Positions 1-13,120 of a stretch of DNA of 64,000 nt are shown here, in pieces. Numbering within the stretch: position 1 is the stretch's first letter; each line of letters begins with the position of its first letter. The notes beneath the pieces were generated by a model. That model was not told the DNA's origin and did not search any database. It saw nothing but the letters and a program-made list of their open reading frames with translations. Origin of the DNA: Tethya wilhelma (Eukaryota > Porifera > Demospongiae > Tethyida > Tethyidae); contig CAXIPT010000007.1 in NCBI GenBank assembly GCA_964030475.1, positions 879,072 to 943,071 on the forward strand. Direction: 5' to 3'. The translations under genes were made by a program, and so were the position numbers.

Positions 1-971
1 GAGGTTTATGTAAGCTACATTGTGGACTACTGTGGTTTGGTGTTTACTACTGTAGTCTAAGACATGCATGAATCGACATTGGTATGCAGAAGGTATATAA
101 ATCTTTATTAATAAACTTTAGGCCCAGTTGCATTCCATAGGAACAATAGAATAATACTCATGTGGCATTCATAGAGAGCACCGGCCTGCTCATGTAAGAC
201 CACATATGTAGACATGTACTACAGCAGATATGGTATGCCTCTACATGTCCAGTCACTGTAGCTAGGATGGCATGCCATGCATGGCTACATACAAGCACAA
301 ATCATGATAATCACCTTGTTAACTATCGTCTTTATTTTCCCGTTTTCCACATCAGTTAGAATAGTGATGACAGAACTGTTGGATTTCTTGTAGGCGACAT
401 GTAGAGCAGTGTTTCCCTGTTTAAATATTGCGAACATAGTAGGCTTCTACAACATATGCAAACATATTATATCTACTTTTAAAAAATACTGGGTTTGTTG
501 TGAATTTGTGAAGTCATTTCACCTTGGAATCTTGTGCGTCACTTTTAACCCCCTTCTTAAGGAGCAGCTTAACAAGAAATGGAGAGTCATTCTTGGCTGC
601 CAGATGTAGAGCACCCTGGCCATTCTCATCACATACAGCTGTGTCAACCTGGTCCTGAGTAACAAGTGCTTCCACAGCTGCCACATTTCCATTGCTACAG
701 GCTATCAACAGAGGAGTAAGGCCAGTCTGAGAGTTAGAGAGTATAGAGAACAACCCCCAGTAAGTACGTAACAAAGTTGATTTGCGATGAGTGAATGAAA
801 TAATAAATATTCATCAGTTGTTTTTTTGTTGTTGTTGTCTTTTTTTTACATAAATCAAAGAAAAAATTATTCACATTTGATTTGTAATTCAGCATCATAT
901 CACATAGTTGGTTCTGCAACAGCCATTTCAGAGTTTCACTTTCAGAATGAGAATCACAGGCATAATGGAGN

Positions 972-1029
<58 letters not shown>

Positions 1030-3461
1030 CGCATGAGTGAACAAAATACCTTGTCTGTCATTTCCAGTAGATTGGTAGCTTGCTGTGTTACTCCACCATC
1101 AATGTTTACCAGTCGTTGGATGAGTTTGAGGTTATCTTTACTGCAGGCAATATGAACAGCAGTCACACCATCCTGAAGGTGTATACACATCACAGTGACA
1201 ACCAATTCAACAATCGCTACACCTTTTACTAAACCTTGTTCTTGTAGGAAAGGGAGGCACCATTCTTCAGTAGAATGTCCATCATCTTAGTGTCTCCATT
1301 AGCAGTGGCAATCATCAGAGGAGAACATGAGTGCTCAACGGATGATACCTTCAATGGAGAGAACACACTAGTACTTTAATGCACAAAAAAACAGACAATC
1401 TTACATTACGAGAAAAACTTTGACCCAAGAAGTCCAGTAGTGGACTACCATCGTCTGGCTGGGAGGAGTGGGAGTGCTCCTTCACTAGTGTCAGAGCCCT
1501 TTCAACTGAAGCAAGGAGACCACTCTGAACAGCTCTGAGGATGATGTTGGAGAGCCCAAGAGCAGCTTCATCTGGAAAACAACAAGGTTAAAATAAACAA
1601 AAACGCACTTTACAACCCCTCCAATAGCTCCTGTAGTAAAGAACACGCACAAATTAACATCGCGTAGTTTAACATGACCACAGATTTGCATCTCATTACC
1701 AACGTGCACTTGGCAAAGAAGCTGCAAAGAGACAAAACGGTCATTTACAGCTAGCATGGACGTCAGAGACGTCTCTTTAAAGATGCAAAATATTGCTCTT
1801 AATTTGTACAATAAGTTTAAGTTAGAAAGGAATGTGCATAGTGAATGTGAAAGTTGCTAGACAGGAGTTTAGAAATTTTGTGTACAAAATGGCTGACAAA
1901 AGACAAAGAAGGAGGTATGTGAGGCCATAGCAGCCAACATGGAGGTCAGAGAGGTCTGGTAAGAGATGCAAAATGTTGGCCTTACTTTTAGGAAGTGTTT
2001 AAAGCTGTTAGGGAATGTGCATGGCGACTGTAGCTAGTCAGGGGGTCAGAAACGTGTGGTTAGAGATGTAAAATGTAGCACTTACTGTTTAGATGAAGTT
2101 TGAATGCTCTTGAAGACCAGTCGTCGTCGTGGGGGGTGATCCCTCCGATGGCCACTACATCTCCTGTGGATGTAGTGACAGTGGAGGTATAGCAGAGGGG
2201 TATAGGGAGGTCATAGAAGGGGTGCCATTGTTGGCTGTTGTAGCAGTAGGCCATCATGGTGGAGCTGGTAGATGAACCTGTCCATCCTCCTATTGCTAGG
2301 AGGACTCCTTGGTGTGTCGTTAGCGATGTCCGCTCTAGTGGGATGGCTGTCTCTGTCCAGTGGAGGGTTGAAGGAGACGCCATGATGTCATCCATGTTGC
2401 AGCTGTACATGGCTGTGTCTTGTTCATCACCACCTGCCAAGAAGAGACGGCTGCCCACAGTTGTAGATGACATAAAACCACATGGCCGAGGGAGGGGTGT
2501 TGTGGACAGCCATTGTCTTTGCTGGGAGACGTACAGTTCTACATTGTCAAGATGGCCTCCATTGTTATAGGCACCAGCAACAAGGAGGATATCTTTGTGT
2601 CCAACAGCGGAGGCTCCTTCTCTTGCTGTAGGCATCGGAGGAATAGCGTCTTCTTTAAATTTCTTTCCGTCATCTTCTTCATGGTTCAGCAGCTCCCATA
2701 CTTTGTTGCTGTGTTTGTTGTTACGATATTCAGTACCTCCGACTAACAGCAGGCGGCCATTGAAGACGGCTAGTCCGTAGCGTCTTGTTGGTGTCTTTAT
2801 CTTCTTCCATTGACCACCTACAGTATCAAGGTACAATAATGTGGCTTCCTCCTCCTCTGATGACTCCCCCACAAAGTACCCTCCGACGTAGAGATGTCCG
2901 TTGTACCATACTGACTTGGCAACGATCATACCCCATGGCAACTGGGGTAGCTCCTCCCAGTCCATGGAGACGAGGGGGTGAGTGATGGCCACCTGTGACA
3001 AAGAGAACAGACAGTTTCAATACTAGCCACACACAAACTACTATTTTCACAAAGGGTCCTCCACTACAACAACTGTTGCCATGGTGACAAAATGATTTTT
3101 GCTTGCAACTAGCTCAGTGTTCATTTTGAGAAGCTGAGCTTCTGCCAAACAGCGCCATTTGTTATTTTCTACAAACACGCAACATAACAGCTGTGGGTAA
3201 TGAATTTTTAGGTTGTTATGATTCTTTTTTGCTCTCTGCAAAAAAAAAGAGTTTGGTAACTGCTAGATATTGTAGCTTTGTTGTTAAAGTAAATTTTGCA
3301 GCTCTTAAAGCTGTTTTTATAAAAGGATAAAAAGGGAATTTTCTTTTAATTTTTTCATATAATAATTATTATATAATTTAAAACTGAATGTGAAATTATA
3401 ATAGACAATTAGTGACACCACCTACCTCAGTAACATCCAATTGTTCTTTTATACAATCCAT
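1..3461 (-). CDS. Kelch-ankyrin part of ROCO-Death gene, copy A (5' half)
   Basis: This is the N-terminal half of the large ROCO-family gene described at 13121-19880; the Roc, COR and Death exons lie beyond the left edge. Exons read on the minus strand: 3426-3461 (starts MDCIKEQLDVTE), 2086-2992 (six Kelch blades, each with a GG or GA strand such as LYVGG, LLLVGG, LFLAGG), 1405-1571, 1235-1348, 1050-1172, 875-970 (cut by the N at 971), 523-726 and 315-416. The last five carry ankyrin repeats, with patterns such as GLTPLLIACSNGNVAAVEAL and GALHLAAKND. Splice sites are GT/AG and phases agree with the complete copy. No stop or frameshift was seen apart from the N, which falls where a GT microsatellite has swallowed an acceptor. 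Bases 1-314 are the following intron. It is head to head with EXOSC9. A functional 5' half or an uncollapsed allele are both possible. Confidence 0.88.
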
Positions 3462-3681
3462 AGCACCATCAAACTTTCAATAAACTGCATCATTTCAGCA
3501 AACACTTGTGAAAAACTCAACTGACCTAGGCTATCACAAAAACTCAAATGCTGTCTTCTTCCAACTGTTCACTTGCCGCGCGCGCCTGAATTTATAAAAC
3601 ATGAGCCCCACCCACCCACTCACACCTGGTGACGACCATTTCCTAGTGCGCATTTTGTTGAATTTGCTCAGAACGTACAAC
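3462..3681. promoter_or_regulatory. Divergent promoter between ROCO copy A and EXOSC9
   Basis: Only 220 bases separate the two start codons, so both genes must be driven from this interval. It contains a GC-rich core, GCCGCGCGCGCCTG near 3576-3589, in otherwise AT-rich DNA. No TATA box was evident. The same core is present at 61078-61088 and, in altered form, at 19982-19992. The promoter role is inferred from spacing and conservation. Confidence 0.5.
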
Positions 3682-5395
3682 ATGAACAGAGGAAAAGAGC
3701 TGCCAATGAGCCTCTGCGAGAGAAAGTTTCTTCTCGAGGCAATCAAAGAGAGCAAGGTAAGTTCTCTAAGAACTATTTTAGTCCAAAAAATTTAGCTCAG
3801 AATCTCTACCTACAGCGTTTGGATGGGAGGGAAACTTATGACTACAGAGATGTCAGCATCTCTCTTGGCAAGGAGCCTGGTCACGTGGAAGTCACACTAG
3901 GAGGAACGAGAGTATTTGCGTGTGTCACATGTCAAGTGAGTCAACCCAAACCCCAGCGGCCGACAGATGGACAGCTCTACTTCAACGTGGAGCTCTCGCC
4001 CATGGCCTCGCCTGCATTTGAAGTTGGAAAGTGAGTTTTAAGATTATAGCGTTAACTAAGCTTCTTCGATATCTTTTATGTCTGTCTCTGTTGGCTTTGT
4101 AGGCCTTCAAGTAGAGCTACAGAAGTGACGAGGATTTTGGAACAATGCCTCAAAGACTCTCGAGCCATTGACACCGAATCACTGTGTATCATTGCAGGAG
4201 AGAAGGTCACATGACTTATATAATCCCATAACCATTCACATCTTACAATAGGTGTGATTGTTGTGATAGCTTTTAATGTCTAACACAAGAGGATTTTCAC
4301 TCCTGTTAAGAGTACTGCTTCGTGTTTTTGAAGTGGTCTTAAGGCGATACACCATATTGTCTTTTGTGTTGTGTAAAAATTATTTGTCTATATGTATATA
4401 TTTTTATTTTTTATGTTAAGGCGATAAACAATACCATATAGCGGTAAACTTGGCGAGAATTAAATTTGGCAAATTGCCGAATTATTCTTCAAATCCAAAA
4501 ATTGCCAAACAGTTTAATATGCACGTGCGCCCATATAAACTATGCAGCGTACAGAATTGAATCACCAAATTAAAAATCGCCAATAAATCCAAAATCGGAA
4601 TTCACCAAATTTTAAAAATTTTAAGCCCGCCAATGTATCTGTGTGCGAATAATTTTTACACAACACAAAAGACAATACCGTACATAGCATATATAGCATA
4701 TAGCGGGTAAATTTGGAATGCATGTGTCAAATTTACTTTTAAACAGGTTTTTAAATCCGTGTCAGTGCACTGTGTTGCACAATTAGGTCGCCAAATATTA
4801 TTCAACCCAACACCAGATATTGTGTGGACCCTTTAATTTCATAGATTAAATGTCTCCAAACAGTCCATCGAAACTTTTCTAAAGATACAGCATTATTATG
4901 GACACATTTCCAGTCTAGAGAACCATATTCCATATTGACCTTGAAAACTAAGCAGCATAATTATCAACACCTACTGACTATATATGTATCTCCATGTACA
5001 GGTGTGGGATATTCGTATTGACGTCCATGTACTGGACCACTGTGGTAACATCGTTGACTGTGCCTGTATTGCCACCATTACTGCACTCAAGCATGCCAGG
5101 TAGGTGTGTTGCCATGACTACCACTAATACATTGTTAATGGTTCAACACACACACAGGAGACCTGATGTAACTGTCATAGGAGAGACAGCTACAGTGGTG
5201 AGTGTGTGGAACACTATTTTTGTTTTAACCCTCACATTCTTGTCATTACTTTAACCCCTTTTGTTCTCAGCATCCCATCACCGAGAGAGAACCAGTCCCA
5301 CTCAGTGTCCATCACATGCCATTGTGTTTTACATTTGCTTTCTTCCATGATGGGTAGGTATTGTGAGAATAGAGAAGAATGACATAGAAACATGT

Positions 5396-5464
<69 letters not shown>

Positions 5465-6542
5465 GTGAACAGCTGGTTGTTGATCCCACTCGCTTCGAAG
5501 AGTCAGTGATGGATGGTAACATGGTCGTGGGTATGAATATTCACAGGGAAATCTGTGTCCTCCAAATGACCAGTGGTGTGGCCATTTTACCAGAACAGGT
5601 GTTGTGTGTGCGTGTATGTATTTGTTCATGATTTAGAAAACTAGTTGATCATGCTAATCTATTACAGGTGTTGAGATGTACACAAATTGCAGCTGTGAAA
5701 TGTGCAGAGGTCACCAAAATAATCAAGCAGGCTTTGTCAGGAAAGACACCCAAAGCAAAGTGAGTCATTCACAGAAGTTAGAATGTTCTTATAAATCAAC
5801 AGGCCACATGTAAACACAATTGTAATATACTTGTGTGTCATCATTGCATTGTGTATGACTCTCAGGGATTTCAGTAGCATCCTTGAGACCAAAAGGCCCA
5901 AAAAGGAGCTCCTTCTGTCGGATGTTTCTGCCATGGAAGGAGACAATGAAGGTGACCAGCCGATCAGTGAAGAGGAGGAAGACATGGAGCAGGACACCAA
6001 CACACAAATCACCAAGCTGGTCAGTACAGAACATGAAACACAAACATACACTCAAATGTTTGTTTTTTGATGATATTCTTGTAAAATTTCCCACACAGGG
6101 TGAAGGTACTGCTGAGCTGGGAGGTGGAGGAGCCAACACGTGGGAACTCATTGATCTCTGGAGTGCTGATAGGATTGACGATGAAAGTGAAACCAAAGAG
6201 GACAAATCACTGGAAGCCTCCCGACTAGACTCTGAAGAGGAGGAGACAGTGGTTCTCAAGCCACAGGCTACAAGGGCCTCCAAACCTGAGGAGCTTGAGA
6301 AGAACGAGTCGGAAAGAAGTTCCAAGAGTCCTCATGGCTCAGTAGAAGGAGGTGGGCAAGAGGTGGGGAGCTCAGGGAGGAAGAGAAGACCAAGACGAGG
6401 GAAGAGGGGGGCAAAACAGGACGTGGAAACTGGTCAAACTAGTTCAGAAACTGGTCAAACTAGAAAAGGTACTGATAGTACTAATGCTCAGTCTGCATCA
6501 GCAGTAACTGGTAAGAGTAGGAAAAGGAGACAAAAGAAATGA
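3682..6542 (+). CDS. EXOSC9: Exosome complex component RRP45 (EXOSC9), copy 1, complete
   Basis: EXOSC9 is a subunit of the RNase PH-type ring of the nuclear and cytoplasmic RNA exosome and is expected to be catalytically inert. Ten exons: 3682-3756, 3816-4030, 4103-4205, 5002-5099, 5158-5197, 5271-5353, 5466-5598, 5668-5759, 5866-6019, 6099-6542. Phases are consistent and give about 478 aa. Recognisable family segments in order are CERKFLLEAI, RLDGRETYDYRD, FNVELSPMASPAFE, DTESLCIIAGEKVWDIR, PVPLSVHHMPLCFTFAFF and HREICVLQM. They closely match the animal EXOSC9 pattern. The C-terminal tail is acidic and then basic, ending in a KSRKRRQKK-type cluster that may be a nuclear localisation signal. 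The start is the first ATG in frame, ahead of the conserved core. Intron 3 holds a MITE-like element and intron 6 a long CT repeat. A 5'-identical second copy lies at 61183-62557. Confidence 0.96.
4353..4680. mobile_element. MITE-like element in EXOSC9 intron 3
   Basis: The ends of this roughly 330-base stretch form an imperfect inverted repeat of about 34 bases: the left arm contains attgtcttttgtgttgtgta and its reverse complement occurs just before 4680. The interior is AT-rich with repeated gccaaat and caccaaat motifs and no coding potential. The second EXOSC9 copy (near 61855-61895) keeps only one arm, so the two copies differ by its interior. The transposon assignment is inferred from structure. 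Confidence 0.6.
5398..5463 (+). repeat. (CT)n microsatellite abutting a splice acceptor
   Basis: About 66 bases of CT dinucleotides run straight into the TCTAG acceptor of EXOSC9 exon 7 (5466). The repeat therefore also serves as the polypyrimidine tract. In copy 2 the homologous repeat runs into the gap at 62677. Confidence 0.95.
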
Positions 6543-6794
6543 CATTTGCTTTTAAGTAGAATTCACACAAATCATGTCAGTGGATTAAAAAACAACAATA
6601 TTTCTTTAAATACTGAAATCTTGTGAAGTAAAATGGTAGATAAAAATTATGGGGTGATGCCAAAAATCTAATCTTTTTTGATTGAATAGAATGTGGTGGT
6701 TTAAAAAAATAACATTTTAGATATTGTAGTAACTTACAATGTGTATTTAAATATGTACATGTTGTGATGTATAGTTATAGTGTGCTAACTGATA

Positions 6795-9700
6795 TTAGCA
6801 CCATCCATCATTGTCTGTCGGTTGGTCTCTGCACACACACAAAAAACGTTTTCTTATAAGAGCTATACCGTGTGTACCTTATAACTTCACTTACCTCTTT
6901 GTTTGTGTCTTTCCAACGAGAGAGAGAAGCTCTGGTTTCTGGTCAATCACCACCGTCAACAGCTGGTCCAAGTAGGCTTGGTGACGGGTGAAACTCTCTT
7001 CAAGGTTTTGCAACTTGGTGATCAAATTTGAGCGAGGTAGTTTAGCTAGAGTTGAGAGATCTGTGATAAAGTCTTCCTGGCTTGTGTCGAGAGATTCACT
7101 GGCCGTCATTTGTTTTTGTAGCATCTGAACTGCACGCTCTTTGTCCTTCTGGAGTTTCTTTAGCTCAGCAATCTATAATCAGATAAAGAAATGAAAAAGG
7201 AATGTAAATGTACCCCCACAGATACACACACACACACACACACACACACAACATACTCGTGTCTTCTCTACTCTCTTTAGTTTGGCCATCTCTTCATCTT
7301 TTTCCCTAAGACTGGCCATTAATGTTTCCTGGTTGTCATGGTAACCACCACCACTTCTTTCAGAGTCTTTTGATGTCTGGCGGTGAAGCAGAGAGCGAGC
7401 TTCTTCAGATTCCCTCAACTGTATACAACAAAAGCACCAGCTAGTACTCAGAGGTATTTGTAATGTATCTCTTAAGTGTGAGAGTATATGTAGGGTAGCT
7501 AGCCAATAATAATGTACTGTACATACCTGTTGCTTAAGATCCTGAACAGTTGTATGAAGGATCTTCATTTCTGAATCTCTCTCCTTCAAAGGGGTACATA
7601 ATACAACTTCCAATATGAATGTGTATACAGTCATACATGCAATCAATTTAATAACCTTTTGAGAAGATGAATATCTGACCAGCTCAGCCTTCAACCTGTG
7701 CAAACAAAAAGCCACACAAACTTGATTATGTGTATAATTAAATTACAGTACATAAGACATCCATTACCTGTCGCAGTCTTGTTTCCAGAGCTCCACTTCT
7801 GATGTCTGGAAGTCCAGCTGAGCGGAGAGAGAGCTGATCACCTTCTTGTACCTTTCTGAAGCAGCAGCTGCCCCATGGCCCGATCCCGTTGGTGTTTCCT
7901 CAGCAGATGATGAGGATGTGGATGGGTTACCACTGTCTGTTGATTCCAGAGGCCGAGTGATGACAATTTTCACAGCCCCCTTGTTCTTTTCTCGCAAGAG
8001 GGACTCAACTTCCTGTTGCGATTTTGTCGCCACTTCATCTTCATCAATTTCTACGATCCTGAATTTAAAACAAGAAAATGAGTAAGTGTGTGTATCCAAT
8101 AATACACACACACACACACACACACACATTCATAATGTGTCCTATACCCACCTGTCTCCTAACTTTAGACCAGTTTTGCTTGCTTGTTCTGAGGCATCTA
8201 CAATGACACAACCTGTTTCCCCGGAAACAGAAGTGACCTTAATACCCAGAGATTCACTCTCTTCCTTGCTAGTGTCGACCGTTGCAGTGACAAGCATCTG
8301 AGGCAGCTCAGTTGACACCAAAGATGAGATAGACAGCCTGTGTGGATGAAGAGAGAGAAAGGTCAAGAGTACACACAAAGTCATGCAATAGCTGTAAGTT
8401 GGTAAGAGGAAATTCTAGCCTTGTTCCCAGGCTCCCCGCCTTTCCTTATGTGTAAGTTAGGCGAAGAGCCTATAGCTGGGAATGAGACTAGGAAAATCAA
8501 TTGATGTAAAAGTATTGTACCGTTTTTGAGGCTCCTGGGTACTGGATATCAGAGAGAGATGTTGTTCCTGTAAGGTTTAAAGAGAAAAAAAAATACTAAC
8601 AGTTTTTTTTTTTACATTCAGTTTCTACGCCATGCATTTCTTCAATAGCTTAATGTAGTATGGATCAATACTTACTTTTTGTGCAAGAGATTTTCTGATT
8701 TTGTAAAGCTCCTTTTCGGCAGATTTGAGCTCTGCATTCTGACGTTGAAATTCACCACGCAATGACGCAAGGGTGACTTCGTGAACCGACAGAGATCTCT
8801 GAAGATTCTGCACCCTGGTGTTGTCTCCCACGTTGCTGTTGTGAAGTGACCGGTAACTGGCAAGATCAGCCTCAAGACTGGCTACCAGAGAATCCTGCAA
8901 ATACAAAGGGTTTTAGCAGCTACTAGTAATTATAGTCCATTCAATTCTCAAGACTAGATGACAATATCTAGACTGTTAAGCTTGATCAACCCTCCTTTTG
9001 GCACATTGAGGCTCTAGCTGATTATAAACTAATTCATAGTAATTGGTCTACTGACAGCTGCACTACTACTGCTACTTACTCTTGTCTGTTGCTCTCTCTT
9101 GAGTCTGTCTCTCTCGTTGCGCAGTGACAGTGCTATCTGTTCCCTCTGAGAAGCTTCAGTTGACATTCTTGACAGTTGCTCCCTCAGTTCCTTCACATTC
9201 TTGTTGGAAAGTTCCTGCTGCTGTTTAGAAGTCATCTCCACAGCTTGAAGGGTCTTCTGAAGAGCCAATGCCTATACAATCATAGATACATCAATACATG
9301 GGTATACTGTGGAATTCTCAAATTATAAGGATTGATATAGGCATATACACATTAGGCATACCCATTCCATAAGCCCTTGGTTTATCAGTTTTACAGGACA
9401 GGTTTTGAAACAGCTGCAGGTAGCTTACCTGATCTGAATTGACTTGTGCTTCTTCCAGCTGAACTCTGAGTTGATGGATGGTCTCTTCTTTGAGGGCCAG
9501 GTCTCTTTCCAGTGATCTGATCTGCTGGCTGTGCTCAGAGAGTAATCTCGACACCTGCTCCAACTCTTGAGATTTCTTTTGAAGGGAAGCCATTTCTTCC
9601 TCCTACAGAAAGTTATTGAATGCAGGATGGGATACATAATCATGTGAAATAATAATTATAAAGAAACATATTTTACACACCATGTTTGCTTTCTGTGTTT

Positions 9701-11516
9701 GCATTTCTTGCAAAGCCTTTTCTTTCTCTCGTAAATCATACGTCAAATTGTTCACTGCGTCGCTGTATTCACTTTGAATCTTTTCCAACATCATTCTCGA
9801 TTCTGTCTGATCAAAGTTGTCAGGGGAATCTCTAGCGCTGTTCAGCACCACCACCATATCCTCCAGCTTACGTTTGGCAAGTGTCAACTCATCCATCTGT
9901 TCTTGTAGAGCATGTATGACGACGTTGTTGGCTTGTTGCTGGGACTGGAGTTCGCTTCTGAGGGACTCGTTTTCCTGAGAGAGAGACGCTACTCTATTCT
10001 CCAACTCATCTTGGTTTTGTTGCTGGAGAGACAGTGAGTCCAGCTGCAATTGTAGGACAGATTTGTCCTTTTCCAGACTCTCAATGCGAGCCAAAAGTGT
10101 GGCATAGTAGTTTTCAAAATCCGATCCACTACTTGGACTTGATTTTAGCTCCCTGCTAACTGAAGGACGGCTGGGTGGACTTGATGTACCTGGAGGACTT
10201 GACGTAGCTGGAGGACTTGATCTGACCTCTTCATTGACTGAAGGAGGACTAGCACTAGCAGTGGTAGCAGGTGACACAGTTCGTGATCTTGGAGCTCTTT
10301 CTTTTTGTCTGATTTCAAACCGATGACTGTTTCGCTGAGGCCAACGTAACTGCTGCCTGAGAATAGAGTCCACCATACTGCTGCTTACTGCATGGGTATT
10401 AGAATAATCGTGTATCTATGTGTTCTGAATAATATTAAGCTTACATACCATTTGGTATTGCTGCTGTTTGCCAAATACAGTAAAGAGATGGATCACTTTC
10501 TGTCATGTTAGCCTTGTCCAGCGCTTTTACAACCAACTGCTCAGCTGTAGTGCTTGTGTCAATCATAATACACTTATAGAGGGTACCTGGAACAAATGAT
10601 AAGACGTGCACATAATAACGGATAATTATTAAGTCATGAAAGAGCCTCTATATATGATTTATACCATTCTGAACTTTGTCCATGTACAATCTGACAAATC
10701 CCTGACGTGGTTTTTGTGCTGCATTGACTGGAGATACAACTTCACTCTCAGTAGCAGGCGGTGAAGAAGAAGAAGGAGAAGGAACTGCCCTGTTCTCCTC
10801 CTTTTCCACATCTGGTTTCAAACTCACAGCTACTGGCTCAGAAGACTGCTCTTTCACGGGTCCATCTTGTTCTCGTGGTCCAGACTCCTCGCTGCTCTCC
10901 ATGCTACTGCTGCTACTACTGCTCCTTCCCATCAGAAGGTTTGCATTTGCTGGGAGAGTTGCACCCTTCTTTGGCGTTGGCTTGTTGAGCAGAGAGGCAG
11001 ATGGCATTGGTGGTGCAGTCATGGATCTCTCTCTCCCTCTTCCAGTGGGTGGCAGGCTAGCTAGCCACTCACTGGTCACACCATTGCTGACCCAAAACTC
11101 GCCACCATTGTTGTGGATTTCACGACTGAGTGTTATGTCTTCACTTCCTCTCCTTCGGCTCTCTGTACGATAATGGTCACATGACATTAAGAATAAAATA
11201 ATCACGTTAATCTATAAGTGAACTGTGAACAGTGAACTATGAAGAGTGAACTGTGTACTGCAAACAGTGAACAACAGTGAACTCTGTATTATGAAGAGTG
11301 AACTGTATACTGTGAACAGACCTATTTGTTGTTGGTAGGGAGATCTTCCATTGGTTGCTGGGTAACCTCCATCATCATCTATTTGTACTTTCCTGATGTT
11401 TGGTGTAGAGCGTGAGTGCACATAGGAGGTGAAAAGGAACTGTCCAATGGCCGACGGATCGAGCTCAATAGTGCTGTCCAAGACTGGGCTCTTCAGAGCA
11501 TCAACAGCTGCCTCTA
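6795..11516 (-). CDS. RA-coiled-coil-PDZ scaffold gene, copy 1 (3' part)
   Basis: This is the C-terminal part of the gene whose most complete copy is at 47314-55717, and it is the only copy that retains the true 3' end. Exons on the minus strand: 11322-11516 (cut by the N at 11517), 10665-11162 and 10445-10586 (Ras-association domain, with GTLYKCIMIDTSTTAEQL and DPSLYCIWQ), 9681-10380, 9429-9602, 9080-9271 and 8676-8894 (long Gln/Glu/Leu-rich coiled coil), 8521-8567, 8152-8337 and 7768-8058 (PDZ, with LGIKVTSVSGETG, LKLGDR and IVEIDEDEV), then 7656-7695, 7527-7583, 7257-7418, 6895-7172 and 6795-6828 (second coiled coil and the end, PTDNDGWC-stop). All phases agree. The 3' end faces EXOSC9 tail to tail across about 250 bases. 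The N-terminal SAM part is missing because of the break at 11517. Confidence 0.85.
8415..8491. repeat. Short palindromic repeat (CTAGCCT...AGGCTAG type)
   Basis: This 77-base imperfect palindrome begins ctagccttgttcccaggctc and ends gaatgagactag, in an intron of the scaffold gene. A 66-base relative sits at the homologous place, 48463-48528, but copy 2 of the gene breaks before this point. The same terminal motif recurs at 43735-43790, 32973-33057 and 43044-43128, so this is a dispersed family. Confidence 0.7.
11211..11320. repeat. Variable intronic minisatellite (gtgaact units)
   Basis: The intron of the scaffold gene next to the 11322-11516 exon is a tandem array of imperfect 10-25-base units built on agtgaactgtgaacagtgaa. 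Its length differs between copies: about 110 bases here, 120 at 30779-30899, 60 at 40768-40827 and 100 at 51196-51294. This is a length polymorphism between copies. Confidence 0.75.
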
Positions 11517-11517
11517 N

Positions 11518-11550
<33 letters not shown>
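11517..11550. repeat. Single N plus (GA)n at a gene-gene junction
   Basis: One N is followed by about 32 bases of GA repeat. It joins the middle of a scaffold-gene exon directly to EF-Tu intron sequence. In the other two copies, EF-Tu exons 4-6 and more than 1 kb lie between these points, so sequence is missing here. A collapsed assembly gap is the likeliest reason. Confidence 0.8.
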
Positions 11551-11552
<2 letters not shown>

Positions 11553-11668
11553 TCAAGGAGGAAGGGGGGTGTATGTGTGAATGCAAGAAAAAAATACAAA
11601 TTTTGCAAAAAAAACAAAAAACAAAAAAAAAAGGTTCAAATAAACAAATATTGTACCCACTTACATCA

Positions 11669-12147
<479 letters not shown>

Positions 12148-13120
12148 CTTCAGTGGTACACGTGGATCTACTTCAGTCGGAGTTATACGAAGTGTCATAC
12201 TGTAAGTAGTCTAGTATACGGAAACCACGTGGTGAGCAAGGGTTGCAAGTTGCAGCTTTCTCTGGCAAAGGACACTAACTGAGACTAGAAAGAATGTGAA
12301 CTATATTCCTGGTCTCCCTAGAGTATGCTACGTATGTTCATCATGCTAGGTACGTTTGTATGTATTTTTTATTTGCTGTTTGTTTGTGAAGGTCATCGTT
12401 TGTTGAGACCTTGTTGTAGAAGTTTACCTAGTCTCCTGCCCAGCCCTTTTTTATCCTTTTACCTGGATGATACCGAATACTAGGTGGGTCAACTTTAGTC
12501 TCGTGCCCAACCCCTGCTCATAGTTTTTCCTTTTACGTTGGGGGGTCTGGGCGGGCTTAATGCGCATGATAGTAGGCCGGGCAGAAGAATTACGACCGTC
12601 AGGTTGACTGCTGAGCTAACACTAACTATTTACCATATTATGTTTTCTGTTTTCAAAGATGCGTACTTCATGCAGCTATATATTGCTAGCTCGAAACTGG
12701 TAATGGTTGGCACAAAAGAAAACTGGTATTTTGATTGAATTTGTGAGGTCAGTATTGTTTACAAGACTGTCTGTGGGTTAATGAAGCATTATATGATTTC
12801 CTCCATTCCATAGTAACTCACATGCATGCATGACTACACTACACTGTCATAAATTAATTTATCTCTAAACAATGAACATTCTTATCATTTCCTTTATGAA
12901 TACTCCAACACACAGTCACATGCATCAGTGCACACACCTGGCACAACAATAGACCATTGTTTCCACATGAATGCTTTTAAAGGATGTTAATTGTTCTCCC
13001 TCAAAACTGAGTGAGTGACTGACAAATATATGGTCCAAAAACAGAGAAAGAAACTTTAAATGAACACTAAATTAGCTATACACAAAGCAATGGTAAACAA
13101 TCACATACATGTAATACATA
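12148..13120. other. Intergenic spacer between EF-Tu and ROCO copy B
   Basis: No gene was seen in this roughly 970-base stretch. It is duplicated at 32697-33682 and 42764-43802 with scattered small indels. It contains half of a palindromic repeat (tagtctcctgcccagccc at 12429). It holds the EF-Tu promoter and the ROCO 3' flank. Confidence 0.75.

Noticed and set aside
954..1205. Open frames running through the GT/CA microsatellites (for example poly-His/Thr peptides on the minus strand)
   Set aside because: They come from dinucleotide repeats in an intron. The real ankyrin exon ends at 1050.
1491..1811. Minus-strand frame with MKLLLGSPTSSS as a separate small protein
   Set aside because: It is the wrong frame of the exon at 1405-1571. 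The phase-consistent reading is EAALGLSNIILRAV.
2256..2985. Plus-strand open frames opposite the Kelch exon
   Set aside because: These are antisense shadows. The minus-strand Kelch frame has the family motifs and proper splice sites.
10724..11173. 149-residue plus-strand frame, repeated at 30289 and 50712
   Set aside because: It is antisense to the conserved RA-proximal exon. It recurs only because that exon is duplicated, and it has no domain pattern.
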